A stretch of DNA of 64,000 nucleotides from Paenibacillus ferrarius (GTDB taxonomy: Bacteria > Bacillota > Bacilli > Paenibacillales > NBRC-103111). Position numbers and translations under genes: made by a program. A model generated the notes under the pieces. It searched no databases, had not been told where the DNA came from, and saw only the letters and a list, made by a program, of their open reading frames with translations. The stretch spans positions 124,001 through 188,000 of the forward strand of contig NZ_MBTG01000006.1 in the NCBI RefSeq assembly GCF_002027705.1. The letters are read 5' to 3'. Positions 15,864-24,335 of this stretch are shown one piece after another. Position 1 is the stretch's first letter. The number at the start of each line of letters is the position of its first letter.

Positions 15864-16063
15864 CGGGATATCCCATTGACAAGATCTATGAAGAAGCGGG
15901 TTTTATTGCTTACTATTTTCATTGGACACACGATGAAATCATGTCAATGGAGCACCGGGAGCGCCGAACGTGGTGTGAGGAAATCTCCCGCATCAACCGC
16001 AATTTGAACGACGATGGCAAGAAGCAGCCTGACAATCCATTTGATGTGTTCGGTAAGAGGTGA
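15860..16063 (+). CDS. DUF6760-like eCIS protein lacking a canonical start codon
   Basis: This frame encodes GYPIDKIYEEAGFIAYYFHW followed by a segment with MEHRERRTWCEEISRIN, which matches the small DUF6760 family found beside tube genes in contractile injection loci. It ends with TGA at 16061, 7 nt before tube 2. No ATG, GTG or TTG precedes the conserved block. The first in-frame ATG (within DEIMSMEH) would delete half of the domain. Two explanations: initiation at ATA 15860, which overlaps the upstream TAA (ATAA where ATGA would be expected), or -1 frameshifting at 15836-15842. In lambda-like phages the equivalent T domain is made only by frameshift, so the second is favoured. It would be missed by standard gene callers. 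Confidence 0.78.
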   Translation: MTGYPIDKIYEEAGFIAYYFHWTHDEIMSMEHRERRTWCEEISRINRNLNDDGKKQPDNPFDVFGKR

Positions 16064-16070
16064 GTAAGAC

Positions 16071-16514
16071 ATGGATATGTTAAATTTTCATAATATCGGC
16101 GGGGCCTTTCGATTCGTGGTCGAGCTTGATGGCCTTATCGCTGCGGGCTTCTCGGAAGTAACCGGCATGAAGTCTGAGGTAGAAGTAAAGCCATTGTGGG
16201 AAGGCGGCGTGAATACGCACCCTCACTATATGGTTCAACATACCAAGTTTCCTAATATAGTTCTAAAAAGAGGGATGTCCAACTCCAACGAGCTTTGGGA
16301 ATGGTATTATGCGGTCTCGCAAGGCAAAATTAAGCGGATGAACGGTTCCATCATTTTGAATAATGCGGAAGGCAATGAAATGTGCCGTTGGAATTTCTTT
16401 CGCGCGTTTCCCGTGAAATGGAATGGGCCTGATCTAAATGCAAGCAATGGCAATGTGGCCATTGAGTCGCTTGAACTGGTGCATGAGGGCTTGAAAACCA
16501 TTTTCAAAAATTAA
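16071..16514 (+). CDS. Inner tube protein 2 (gp19-like)
   Basis: Tube-family protein of 147 residues, distinct from tube 1. It has FRFVVELDGLIAAGFSEVTG, a longer loop (LWEGGVNTHPHYMVQHTKFP), PNIVLKRGMSNSNELWEWYY and the family end NVAIESLELVHEGL. It is likely the tube-initiator or baseplate-proximal ring corresponding to Afp5/Pvc5, judging from its place next to the tape measure and baseplate genes. The ATG at 16071 follows GAGGTGAG; the start overlaps no other gene. Confidence 0.88.
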   Translation: MDMLNFHNIGGAFRFVVELDGLIAAGFSEVTGMKSEVEVKPLWEGGVNTHPHYMVQHTKFPNIVLKRGMSNSNELWEWYYAVSQGKIKRMNGSIILNNAEGNEMCRWNFFRAFPVKWNGPDLNASNGNVAIESLELVHEGLKTIFKN

Positions 16515-16553
16515 GTAACGTTAGCTAAAGCAAACCATAAAGGGGGATTGTTT

Positions 16554-19500
16554 ATGAAATCTCGACAATCACATAAACCCCGTGGTAAGAGGAAAAAGGC
16601 CGCCCTTCTAGCCTCCGCTTCCTGCATCCCAGCTACTGGTCATGTAGGACGACAATCGAACCTTTTTGCAACTGGCGTTATGGGCAAGTATGGCTTTTGG
16701 CGCAATAATTATTTGGGGCTGTTGGCACTTATTTTTAACAAAAAGGGTCCGCTGAATAAGAAAGAATTAGCTGCTTTAACAGATACAAGTGCTCAAGCGT
16801 GGGTTATCCAGCTTCAATTGCAGTTAAACAACTTGCAGCATCCCGAATCGGCATCGCTAATCACGAAAAAACAAACCATCCGCCAATTACAGCAATTACT
16901 TGCGAATAGCGGATATCAGCTTCCTTCACCGAAGACAAGTGAACTACCTGCCAAACAAGCAGGCACAATGAAAGCTCATCAACAACAATTCGAGCCTACT
17001 CGCAATCCATCTAAGAACACCGGAACGAAATCCGGGTTCGTTAACAACGTTAATAAAGGAAGCTCACCACTCATTCAGCGCTCCATCGGGCAAATTGCCG
17101 CTTCTATCGGTATGTTGGCAAACAGCCGCAAGAGCAGTGCTGATGCGCAGTTACATAAGGTGAGCGGACCTCAACATACAAGTCTTTCAGCAAATTTCCA
17201 GCTCAAACGCATACAGCTGTCCCACAAAAGTGTGACCTCTAATGCTAAAGTAGTTAATCACGTTAAAGCATTTGGCAATACTTCACAATGGCTGGAACAA
17301 TTTCAAGAAGGAAAGCCAAGCGCAGGCGCATTGGTAACAACCGAACCGAAATTGAGTCCCATAAGACCTCAACCTGCGAAGGAGCTTTCTTTTTTGCAGG
17401 AAGCGGGACTTTTGATGCATCAAGTGATTGGGCAGCAAATGCGCCCAACCAGCAGCCTCAGCAACCAGCAAGATCAATTGATTGCCGGGATTAATATTGA
17501 AGCCGTTACTGGCCGTATGACATTAGCACGATCAGCTCACAAGGGGTTGCCAAAGCTAGGGGAAGGTCCTTTTAGTGAAGGTGCTGCACCTGCAACTGTT
17601 CAATTTATTAAGAGCCTATTAGCTAGGCATATAGCGGAAGAGGCTGCGCCTTCTCCAGTGAATGCAATGCGCCAAGAAGTACCGATAAGCGACGATTCCA
17701 AAGCTAGTGGAATATCAGCCAAATCTTCAGCTAGAGGCTTTCTAAAAGGGAGTCATCGGCCATCAGCTATTCAAGCAGCTAGTCTGACATCAACGTTGCC
17801 TTTTGCTATGCAATCTGCAGCAACAAGGCCGCCTGCATCTAGGGAGAGCAGTCAGAGCACAACGCAAGTTTGGCGAAAGCAGATCGAACAAGCGAATGAT
17901 CCTAAAGGGCAAGTGCAAAGCCAACAGCAAGATCACTTGGAAGTGCGAGCACGAGTGCAAGAAGAATTACTAGAGCAAGTGCAGCGCAGCACTCTTCTGC
18001 GAGAAGAGCACATACGGGAGCAACAACGGATACAAGAGCAAAGCAGCATGAATTTGCAGGAGCAGTTACAGAACTTGCATGAACGGTCGGAAGAGCAAGA
18101 GACTCAAAGGCAACAGGCGCAGGCGTGGGAAGTACGAAGACAAGAAGCGCAAGCGCAAGAGGTACAGGCACAGGAAGTACGTAGGCAAGAAGAACAGAAG
18201 CCAGCAATACAGGTGCAAGAGTTACGAGGACAAGAAGTACAGAAGCAAGAAATACAGGCGCAGGAAGTAAGAAGACAAGAAGAGCAGAAACAAGAGATAC
18301 AGGCACAGGAAGTACGAAGACAAGAAGAGCAGAAACAAGAGATACAGGCACAGGAAGTACGGAGACAAGAAGAGCATAAACAAGAGATACAGGCGCAGGA
18401 AGTACGAAGACAAGAAGCGCAGAAGGAAGAAATACAGGCGCAGGAAGTACGAAGACAAGAAGCGCAGAAACAAGAGAAACAGGCACAGGAAGTACGAAGA
18501 CAAGAAGAGCAGAAACAAGAGATACAGGCACAGGAAGTACGGAGACAAGAAGAGCATAAACAAGAGATACAGGCGCAAGAAGTACGAAGAGAAGAAACGA
18601 GTGAACAAGATAAACGCAGTGACGAAGTGCAAGGAACAGAACGGCAAAAGCAGCGAGAAGAACACCAGCAGCTCCTGAGACTGCAAGAGACTGAAAGGGC
18701 GACTACTCGGCCCCTCCTGCGTGCAGTTAGCAAGAAGGAGCAAGTGCAAGGCCTCGTTATGGGGAGTTTAATTCATAGGAAGTCTAGTGTGACGGAGAAT
18801 GGCGTAGACACGGCGAGGAAAATCCAAAGCAATGAGCAATTGTTGCAGCAACTTGTTCAAAAACCAAGACAACGCTCTTCTAATGACTCATTAGTTAGAA
18901 GTACATATACAGATTTAATAGGTAAACCAGAGTTATTTTCCAAGGATTCCAAGATGATAGGGCGCAATCCGCGAGGGAGGCAGCCGCTCACACAGACAGG
19001 CTCACTGACCCTGGGAGATATCCAGTCGAAGAGTTTGTCTTCTGTGATATCTGCAAATGGGTCGGAAGCTAGTTCGCAGAAAGTGATCCCGACTAGTCCG
19101 AGTGAAGGTTATCTTGCCAGTGTTCAAGCAAGCAAGGTTGTACAAGAAGCTCAGCGTCTTTTTAGGACAGCATCGAACTTAAATCACAATGAAGATTTTC
19201 AGGCACCTAAAGTGCGTAGTGGTGAGGATTCCCAAAGTTTATCTTCTGAGATATCTGCAAAAATGGCGGAAAACAGCTTAGGTAAGGCGATTTCAACTAC
19301 TCCGGCGCAAGGGTCTCGTGCAGGTGGAATAGCTAGGGATTTTGCGCAAGAGGCCGAGCGTCTATTCCGGTCTTCTGCCAAACGTGATGGTCAACAAGAA
19401 AGTCAAGAAATTGTAGACCGCAGGCAAACCGTCAGTCAAAATGAAAATCAGCGATTACCATCTTCCTCTAATAATACGGATGCGATTGATTTATCTGCTG

Positions 19501-21398
19501 AGATCTTGGCAAAAGTGGCGCAAAATGGTCTTCAACCAATAGATGATCCAAGTCCATTTGTAGGATATCGTGCTGGGCTTCAAGCCAGTAGTCATTTGCA
19601 GGATGTTGGACGTGTATTTCGCAAGGCAGCGGGTACGGAAAAACGGGATGTTGAGGGGCAGAAACAGCAATTGTTTCATGAAGAGCCCCAAAGTGGTTAT
19701 GTGATTCCGTCGGTGAAGAGCACACCGACCTCTTTAGCAGATGAGATCGCTGCAAGAGCAGCTGTATCGAGCATGAATAAAACTGCTTCAAGCTTTTCGA
19801 TAGCAGATGATGTTGAAGTCCATGCAGGACACAAAGCTTCGCGTAGATCGGGGCGATTGGGACCCAATATACAAGGAAATGAACTACGTAAAGCTTACCT
19901 TGCAGATGATTCGAGTTCTAGAACACGAAGCAATCCAGCTGCTAACAATTTGGCTGCGGAAATCGCTGCAAAGACAGCTGAAAGCAGCTTGAGGAAAATA
20001 AGCCCAAGTCTTGTTACGGAAGTAAGATCACTTAGTTTACAACGCAGGTTGCCAAATGATCAGGAGATAACTCCTTCTACTGTTCAAACTGCAAGGCGGC
20101 GTGCCCCCAAAGGGCAGACGGAAGAAAGTGCAACCGAGGCAGCGTCCACAACACGCCTAGCAGCAGAAGATCAGCACCTTCCGCAAACGATTTTAGAAAA
20201 AAACAATGAAAAGGCAAATCAACAAACGGCCAATACCGCTGTGGAAGTGGTTAGAGGAACAATGAGCCGTTCACCTGTAGAAATTATCAGAAGAACGGCT
20301 GAGCCTACGCGAGCGGAGCAGGTTAGACAACGTTTGAAGCAGGGGCAAGCGAGCTTAGTAAGTTTAGTAGGCCGGACGAGCTTCACCAATCGTCCAGGAG
20401 AGAATGAAGTTGGGAGTAAGCTACCAACTGAGGCGGCAAGAGCCAGACGAAGCAAGCGTCCGTCTGGCGAAGAAGTTTGGCGCGGGGCGCAAGTCGAGCA
20501 TCTTCAGAGGCAGGCCAATGCTGCTGAACAAGAGCGCGAGCATCGCAAAGAGCAGGGTTCGGAGAATCTGCTGGAAGCCGAAGGCTTGCAGACAGATTGG
20601 GTGGAACGAACCATCAGGGCTAGAGTGAGCGCGCTGGAAGAAGAGCGCGCGCAAGGGGCACAGCCCGCTGCCGCTTCGCGGGCAGCCGAACCTGCCGGCG
20701 GCGCGCGGGCTGCGCTCGCGCCGATGGCTCGCCAGCCCGTAAGCATGACACCGCGTGTCATGCCGCTGCTGGCGAGCAGCGCAGGAGCGCTTCGCGCCGC
20801 TCCTGCGGGCCTAGCTGCGGCTTCGCCTGCCGCAGCGGCAACCCAACTGTCCGCCCGCGGGACGGGCAGTCTCACACAGGCGGCTTGGCCGAAGGCAGCC
20901 GCCGCAAGCACCGCAGCCGGCGCGCAGCGAAGCGCAAGCATGACCCACAGCAGCAGCCCAAGTCTGGCTGCTGCCATAACAGCGAAGCCGCTGAGCACGC
21001 AGGTGCAGCGGCAAGCGCAGAACGCCGGCGCATCAAGCCAAGGCGCGCTGGGAAGCGGCGTGATTGGCAGCAGCATAACGCAGGCGAGGCAGGACTACGC
21101 AGCCTCGCAGCAGCAACCGTCGATGCTGGAGCACAAACAGGCGCAAGCTGCGCCCATCGAGCAGAGCGCGCTAGCTGTAGCGCCGCTTGAGATGGACTGG
21201 CTGCGCGCCAAAGCCAGCGCAGACCAAGCGCAAGCTCCGGCTGCTCCTGTCCTTGAGGCAGCGCCGAAGCTCACAGAGGAGCAGCTGCAGGAGCTGATCA
21301 AAGAGCTCCCGCAGCTGGACATCGCCAAAATCGCGGACAAGGTGTACCGCGAGATCGAGAAGAAAATGAAGTTCGAACGGCAGCGTCGCGGACTATAA
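16554..21398 (+). CDS. Very long repeat-rich protein, putative tape measure of the eCIS
   Basis: Protein of 1614 residues from ATG 16554 (GGGGGA 7 nt upstream; an in-frame TTG at 16548 lies two codons earlier). No signal peptide or transmembrane segment is seen. Residues ~40-130 are helical and Leu/Gln-rich. Residues ~516-683 hold about eleven 15-residue coiled-coil repeats (type QEIQAQEVRRQEEQK). Residues ~828-1150 hold five degenerate modules starting with LSxEIxAKxAExSL. Residues ~1370-1560 are Ala-rich and GC-rich, and the C-terminus (IADKVYREIEKKMKFERQRRG) looks conserved. It lies between the tube/chaperone genes and the LysM gene, the place of the tape measure XkdO in PBSX. If so, about 1.5 Angstrom per residue predicts a tube near 240 nm. 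A lumen-carried effector is the alternative. Confidence 0.6.
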   Translation: MKSRQSHKPRGKRKKAALLASASCIPATGHVGRQSNLFATGVMGKYGFWRNNYLGLLALIFNKKGPLNKKELAALTDTSAQAWVIQLQLQLNNLQHPESASLITKKQTIRQLQQLLANSGYQLPSPKTSELPAKQAGTMKAHQQQFEPTRNPSKNTGTKSGFVNNVNKGSSPLIQRSIGQIAASIGMLANSRKSSADAQLHKVSGPQHTSLSANFQLKRIQLSHKSVTSNAKVVNHVKAFGNTSQWLEQFQEGKPSAGALVTTEPKLSPIRPQPAKELSFLQEAGLLMHQVIGQQMRPTSSLSNQQDQLIAGINIEAVTGRMTLARSAHKGLPKLGEGPFSEGAAPATVQFIKSLLARHIAEEAAPSPVNAMRQEVPISDDSKASGISAKSSARGFLKGSHRPSAIQAASLTSTLPFAMQSAATRPPASRESSQSTTQVWRKQIEQANDPKGQVQSQQQDHLEVRARVQEELLEQVQRSTLLREEHIREQQRIQEQSSMNLQEQLQNLHERSEEQETQRQQAQAWEVRRQEAQAQEVQAQEVRRQEEQKPAIQVQELRGQEVQKQEIQAQEVRRQEEQKQEIQAQEVRRQEEQKQEIQAQEVRRQEEHKQEIQAQEVRRQEAQKEEIQAQEVRRQEAQKQEKQAQEVRRQEEQKQEIQAQEVRRQEEHKQEIQAQEVRREETSEQDKRSDEVQGTERQKQREEHQQLLRLQETERATTRPLLRAVSKKEQVQGLVMGSLIHRKSSVTENGVDTARKIQSNEQLLQQLVQKPRQRSSNDSLVRSTYTDLIGKPELFSKDSKMIGRNPRGRQPLTQTGSLTLGDIQSKSLSSVISANGSEASSQKVIPTSPSEGYLASVQASKVVQEAQRLFRTASNLNHNEDFQAPKVRSGEDSQSLSSEISAKMAENSLGKAISTTPAQGSRAGGIARDFAQEAERLFRSSAKRDGQQESQEIVDRRQTVSQNENQRLPSSSNNTDAIDLSAEILAKVAQNGLQPIDDPSPFVGYRAGLQASSHLQDVGRVFRKAAGTEKRDVEGQKQQLFHEEPQSGYVIPSVKSTPTSLADEIAARAAVSSMNKTASSFSIADDVEVHAGHKASRRSGRLGPNIQGNELRKAYLADDSSSRTRSNPAANNLAAEIAAKTAESSLRKISPSLVTEVRSLSLQRRLPNDQEITPSTVQTARRRAPKGQTEESATEAASTTRLAAEDQHLPQTILEKNNEKANQQTANTAVEVVRGTMSRSPVEIIRRTAEPTRAEQVRQRLKQGQASLVSLVGRTSFTNRPGENEVGSKLPTEAARARRSKRPSGEEVWRGAQVEHLQRQANAAEQEREHRKEQGSENLLEAEGLQTDWVERTIRARVSALEEERAQGAQPAAASRAAEPAGGARAALAPMARQPVSMTPRVMPLLASSAGALRAAPAGLAAASPAAAATQLSARGTGSLTQAAWPKAAAASTAAGAQRSASMTHSSSPSLAAAITAKPLSTQVQRQAQNAGASSQGALGSGVIGSSITQARQDYAASQQQPSMLEHKQAQAAPIEQSALAVAPLEMDWLRAKASADQAQAPAAPVLEAAPKLTEEQLQELIKELPQLDIAKIADKVYREIEKKMKFERQRRGL
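18151..18597 (+). repeat. Coding 45-bp tandem repeats in the putative tape measure
   Basis: About ten imperfect copies of a 45-bp unit (encoding QEIQAQEVRRQEEQK) run in frame. Copies are near-identical at the DNA level, which points to recent expansion by slippage or recombination. Long open frames on the complementary strand here are a by-product of the repeat composition. Boundaries are approximate. Confidence 0.85.
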
Positions 21399-21419
21399 TA
21401 TTAGAAAGGAATGACCTGA

Positions 21420-22046
21420 ATGGCACTCAAGAAAGCGATGATTATCGTCGATAAAGGAAACAGCAAAGAGAACGTACCCGTTTTATTTAACCCAGGCGAA
21501 TATACACTCGACACGAAAAACAGCTACTCTTGGAAAACAGTGCCAGGTCTGTCCATGCCGATTGGTCAATTCGTGAGTGGCGGAACAACATCGCTTTCCA
21601 TGGATTTTTATTTTGATACGTATGAAAAAGGGACAGACGTCCGTGACTATACGAAGAAAATATCCGGCTTGCTGGATGTAGAGAAGGAACTGCATGCGCC
21701 GCCGATTTGCCGATTCGTCTGGGGCTCCTTGGATTTTAAAGGGGTCGTAGAGAAAGTGACGCAGCAGTTTACCATGTTTTTGGACACCGGAGTTCCTGTC
21801 AGGGCTAAGCTGAATGTCGTTTTTCGTTCTTGGCACAACAAAAAAGAGCAGCTTCAAACGATTCCCCGCCACTCTGCGGACCGTACGAAGCAGAAAATGC
21901 TGAACCAAGGCGAGCAGCTCTGGATGCTGGCAGCCCATGAATATGAAGATCCGACGTTGTGGCGGGAAATCGCCAGAGCGAATCAGATTGATAATCCACT
22001 TAAAGTCGTAACGGGGCGCCGCATTTCAGTCCCAAGATTGGACTAA
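21420..22046 (+). CDS. LysM-containing baseplate protein (Pvc7/Afp7, XkdP-like)
   Basis: Protein of 208 residues linking tube and baseplate. The N-terminal part (VPVLFNPGEYTLDTKNSYSW, DFYFDTYEKGTDVRDYTKK, RFVWGSLDFKGVVEKVTQQF) is the conserved scaffold of this family. The C-terminal ~50 residues form a LysM domain (GEQLWMLAAHEYEDPTLWRE, then ARANQIDNP and VVTGRRISVPRL). In Afp7 and XkdP-like proteins the LysM part is thought to hold structural contacts in the baseplate. ATG follows AGAAAGGAATGACC. It ends 4 nt before the next gene. Confidence 0.92.
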   Translation: MALKKAMIIVDKGNSKENVPVLFNPGEYTLDTKNSYSWKTVPGLSMPIGQFVSGGTTSLSMDFYFDTYEKGTDVRDYTKKISGLLDVEKELHAPPICRFVWGSLDFKGVVEKVTQQFTMFLDTGVPVRAKLNVVFRSWHNKKEQLQTIPRHSADRTKQKMLNQGEQLWMLAAHEYEDPTLWREIARANQIDNPLKVVTGRRISVPRLD

Positions 22047-22050
22047 GCCG

Positions 22051-23142
22051 ATGGCCACATTACAACTGGATTCAAGCTCTTCGACCTATGATGAACTAGC
22101 TAAAAAGTATAAAGAGTTCTTTGCTCCGGCTTATCTCATTACCGTTGACGGAGCGAAAATTTCGGAGAATATGGCGATTGCCACCATCCGAGTGGAAACG
22201 TCGATTGATGGCACAGCGGATTCTTTTTCATTCCGAGTCACGAATGCCTATGATGTCATGAAGAACGATTTCCAGTGGATTTCCGAGTTTACGTTAGGCA
22301 AGGCCATTGATATCAGCCTGGGTTATGTCGATAAATTTACTCCTGTATTTACGGGATTTATTACTTCTGTTGTTGTTGATTTTCCAGAGGACGGTGCGCC
22401 AGGTCTCATCGTGCGGGGGATGGACATGTCTTATCTGATGATGAAGGGCACGAGGTCTCGTTCATGGAATAAAAAGAAATATAGCGATGTGGTTACAGAG
22501 ATCGCCAAAACGTATGGTGCCAAGGTTCATATTGATGCAACCACGACAGAATTTCCGACGATTTCTCAGAGCCAAATCAATGATTTTCATTTTATTCAAA
22601 ACTTGGCTAATTTGGTGAACTACGATTTCTTCATCGTTGGCAAAAATTTATATTTTCGCAAGCCGCTTACGGAAATGACGGCTGTCATGACACTCGAAAT
22701 GGGCAAAACGCTGCGCAGTCTTACGATTGACATGAATCTATCCGAGCAAATTACAGGTGTAACGGTTCGGGCTTGGGATAACAAAGAGCTGAAAGTGATT
22801 CAGGGCGAATCAGGCACGATTGCCAAGCTGGGCTCCAACTCCAAGACAGGCAAGGATTTGCTCGCTTCCAAAGGGGATTTCGTGGAACATATTTATACGA
22901 ATGCGGCATCTGCGGAGGAAGCGAAAACCTATGCGGATGCACTGCTTAACCGGCGGGCGATGAAGCTGATTAGCGGTACTGGGGAATGTATCGGAATTCC
23001 GGAAATTCGGGCCGGACGCTATATCAAGCTCAGCGGTGTTGGCAAGAAATTCGATCAGCCTTATTATCTTACTGGGGCTACGCATATTTTTGATGATGAG
23101 GGCTACACAACTCGCTTTCAGATTGGAGGGAATGCGGTATAA
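22051..23142 (+). CDS. gp27-like baseplate hub protein (phage late control D / VgrG N-terminal part)
   Basis: Hub protein of 363 residues. SFSFRVTNAYD, DISLGYVDKFTPVFTGFITS, GMDMSYLMMKGTRSRSW and YDFFIVGKNLYFRKP follow the phage late control gene D pattern. The C-terminal part has LLNRRAMKLISGTGECIGIP, then RAGRYIKLSG and YYLTGATHIFDDEGYTT. In PVC/Afp one VgrG-like gene (Pvc8) combines hub and spike, while here they are two genes that overlap by one base (TAATG at 23140-23144), so equal synthesis by translational coupling is likely. It would form the trimeric hub between tube and spike. Confidence 0.92.
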   Translation: MATLQLDSSSSTYDELAKKYKEFFAPAYLITVDGAKISENMAIATIRVETSIDGTADSFSFRVTNAYDVMKNDFQWISEFTLGKAIDISLGYVDKFTPVFTGFITSVVVDFPEDGAPGLIVRGMDMSYLMMKGTRSRSWNKKKYSDVVTEIAKTYGAKVHIDATTTEFPTISQSQINDFHFIQNLANLVNYDFFIVGKNLYFRKPLTEMTAVMTLEMGKTLRSLTIDMNLSEQITGVTVRAWDNKELKVIQGESGTIAKLGSNSKTGKDLLASKGDFVEHIYTNAASAEEAKTYADALLNRRAMKLISGTGECIGIPEIRAGRYIKLSGVGKKFDQPYYLTGATHIFDDEGYTTRFQIGGNAV

Positions 23143-23867
23143 TGTTCAAGGCTCCCGATATCACGATAGGCGGTGTGACGGATTTCGCCAGCCAGAAAAT
23201 AGGCGGAGTCATGGTCGCTGTTGTCACGAATAATAATGATCCTGATAAGATGGGCCGTGTGAAATTAAAGCTGCCTATGCAGGAAACCGATACCGAAACA
23301 GATTGGGTGCGCATCGCAACGTTTATGGGCGGCAAAGATATGGGCAGTCTATTCATCCCGGAAGTGAATGATGAGGTATTGGTTGCCTTTCATCTGGGGG
23401 AACTGCGCCAGCCCTTCGTCATTGGCATGCTTTGGAATCCGAAGAATATGCCTCCTGCTCCTGCGGAGAAAAATGATTTGCGTATGATCAAATCACGCTC
23501 TGGTCATGAATTATCCTTCAATGATAAAAGCGGTGACGAGAGCATTAAGATCAAAACAAAAAAGGGTCAAATCATCGAACTGAAAGATAAAGATGATAGT
23601 ATTTCGATTGCCGATCAGAGTGGCAATAACCAAATTCTGATCAAGGGCGGGTCAGCCAATGAGATTTCGATCGTGAGCAGCAGCTCCAAAATCACGTTAA
23701 ATGCCAAAGGCGATGTAGCCATTGAAAGCACAAAAGAAATCAAAATTAAGTCAACGCAAATTAATATAGAAGCTTCGGCTACGATGGCTCTGAAGGCAGG
23801 AGCTACACTGGATCTGAAGTCAGACGGCATTATTAATATTAAAGGCAGCATGGTCAAAATCAATTAG
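23142..23867 (+). CDS. gp5/VgrG-like spike protein (baseplate assembly protein V)
   Basis: Central spike of 241 residues. An OB-fold occupies about residues 20-105 (GVMVAVVTNNNDPDKMGRVK, FIPEVNDEVLVAFHLG, RQPFVIGMLWNP). It is followed by SRSGHELSFNDKSG and a repetitive C-terminal beta-helix (GDVAIESTKEIKIKSTQIN, ATLDLKSDGIINIKGS) typical of trimeric needle spikes. It has no cysteine-rich, peptidase or toxin extension, so it appears structural only. No PAAR tip gene follows, so the beta-helix end may itself be the tip. Start overlaps the hub stop. Confidence 0.92.
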   Translation: MFKAPDITIGGVTDFASQKIGGVMVAVVTNNNDPDKMGRVKLKLPMQETDTETDWVRIATFMGGKDMGSLFIPEVNDEVLVAFHLGELRQPFVIGMLWNPKNMPPAPAEKNDLRMIKSRSGHELSFNDKSGDESIKIKTKKGQIIELKDKDDSISIADQSGNNQILIKGGSANEISIVSSSSKITLNAKGDVAIESTKEIKIKSTQINIEASATMALKAGATLDLKSDGIINIKGSMVKIN

Positions 23868-23884
23868 CGAGGGGCGGGGATGGG

Positions 23885-24286
23885 ATGTCGGAAGCATTTT
23901 TGGGACGAGGCTGGAAATTCCCAATTCAGGTCGACCCTGCTACAGGGCGAATTCGGATGTCCGAGTATGAGGAAGACATTGCTGAAGCGATCCGCGTCAT
24001 CCTCGGCACGACGCAAGGAGAAAGGGTCATGCGGCCTAGCTTTGGGTGCGGCGTTCAGGAATTTATTTTCGGCTTAACGGATGACACCTCGCTTCATCTA
24101 CTGGAAAGCAACATTCAGGAAGCGATCCGCAACTGGGAACCGAGAGTTCACGAGGTGGATGTGAAAGCTGTGCCAGAAGCCGATGACCCCGGCAAAGTGA
24201 TGATTCGGATTTCGTATCTGGTTCGTACGACGAATAACTTATTCAACCAAGTGTATCCTTTTTATTTATATGAAGGTTCCAAATAG
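23885..24286 (+). CDS. gp25-like baseplate wedge protein
   Basis: Protein of 133 residues in the GPW/gp25 family, with FLGRGWKFPIQVDPATGRI, EEDIAEAIRVILGTTQGERV and the signature MRPSFGCGVQEFIFG, followed by VDVKAVPEADDPGKVMIRIS. gp25 nucleates sheath assembly on the baseplate in contractile tails. ATG 23885 lies after a G-rich stretch (GAGGGGCGGGG); ATG 23880 in another frame is not used. It follows the spike gene by 17 nt, directly where a PAAR gene might be expected. Confidence 0.93.
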   Translation: MSEAFLGRGWKFPIQVDPATGRIRMSEYEEDIAEAIRVILGTTQGERVMRPSFGCGVQEFIFGLTDDTSLHLLESNIQEAIRNWEPRVHEVDVKAVPEADDPGKVMIRISYLVRTTNNLFNQVYPFYLYEGSK

Positions 24287-24335
24287 AAAGAGGCTGCGGA
24301 AGCGATGACAATATGTACAGAGAGGAGGTGGAGCT

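Noticed and set aside
17902..18749. Minus-strand frames of about 200 residues across the coiled-coil repeats
   Set aside because: They mirror the 45-bp repeats of the plus-strand gene, are Val/Leu/Pro or Cys/Ser low-complexity and lack start signals.
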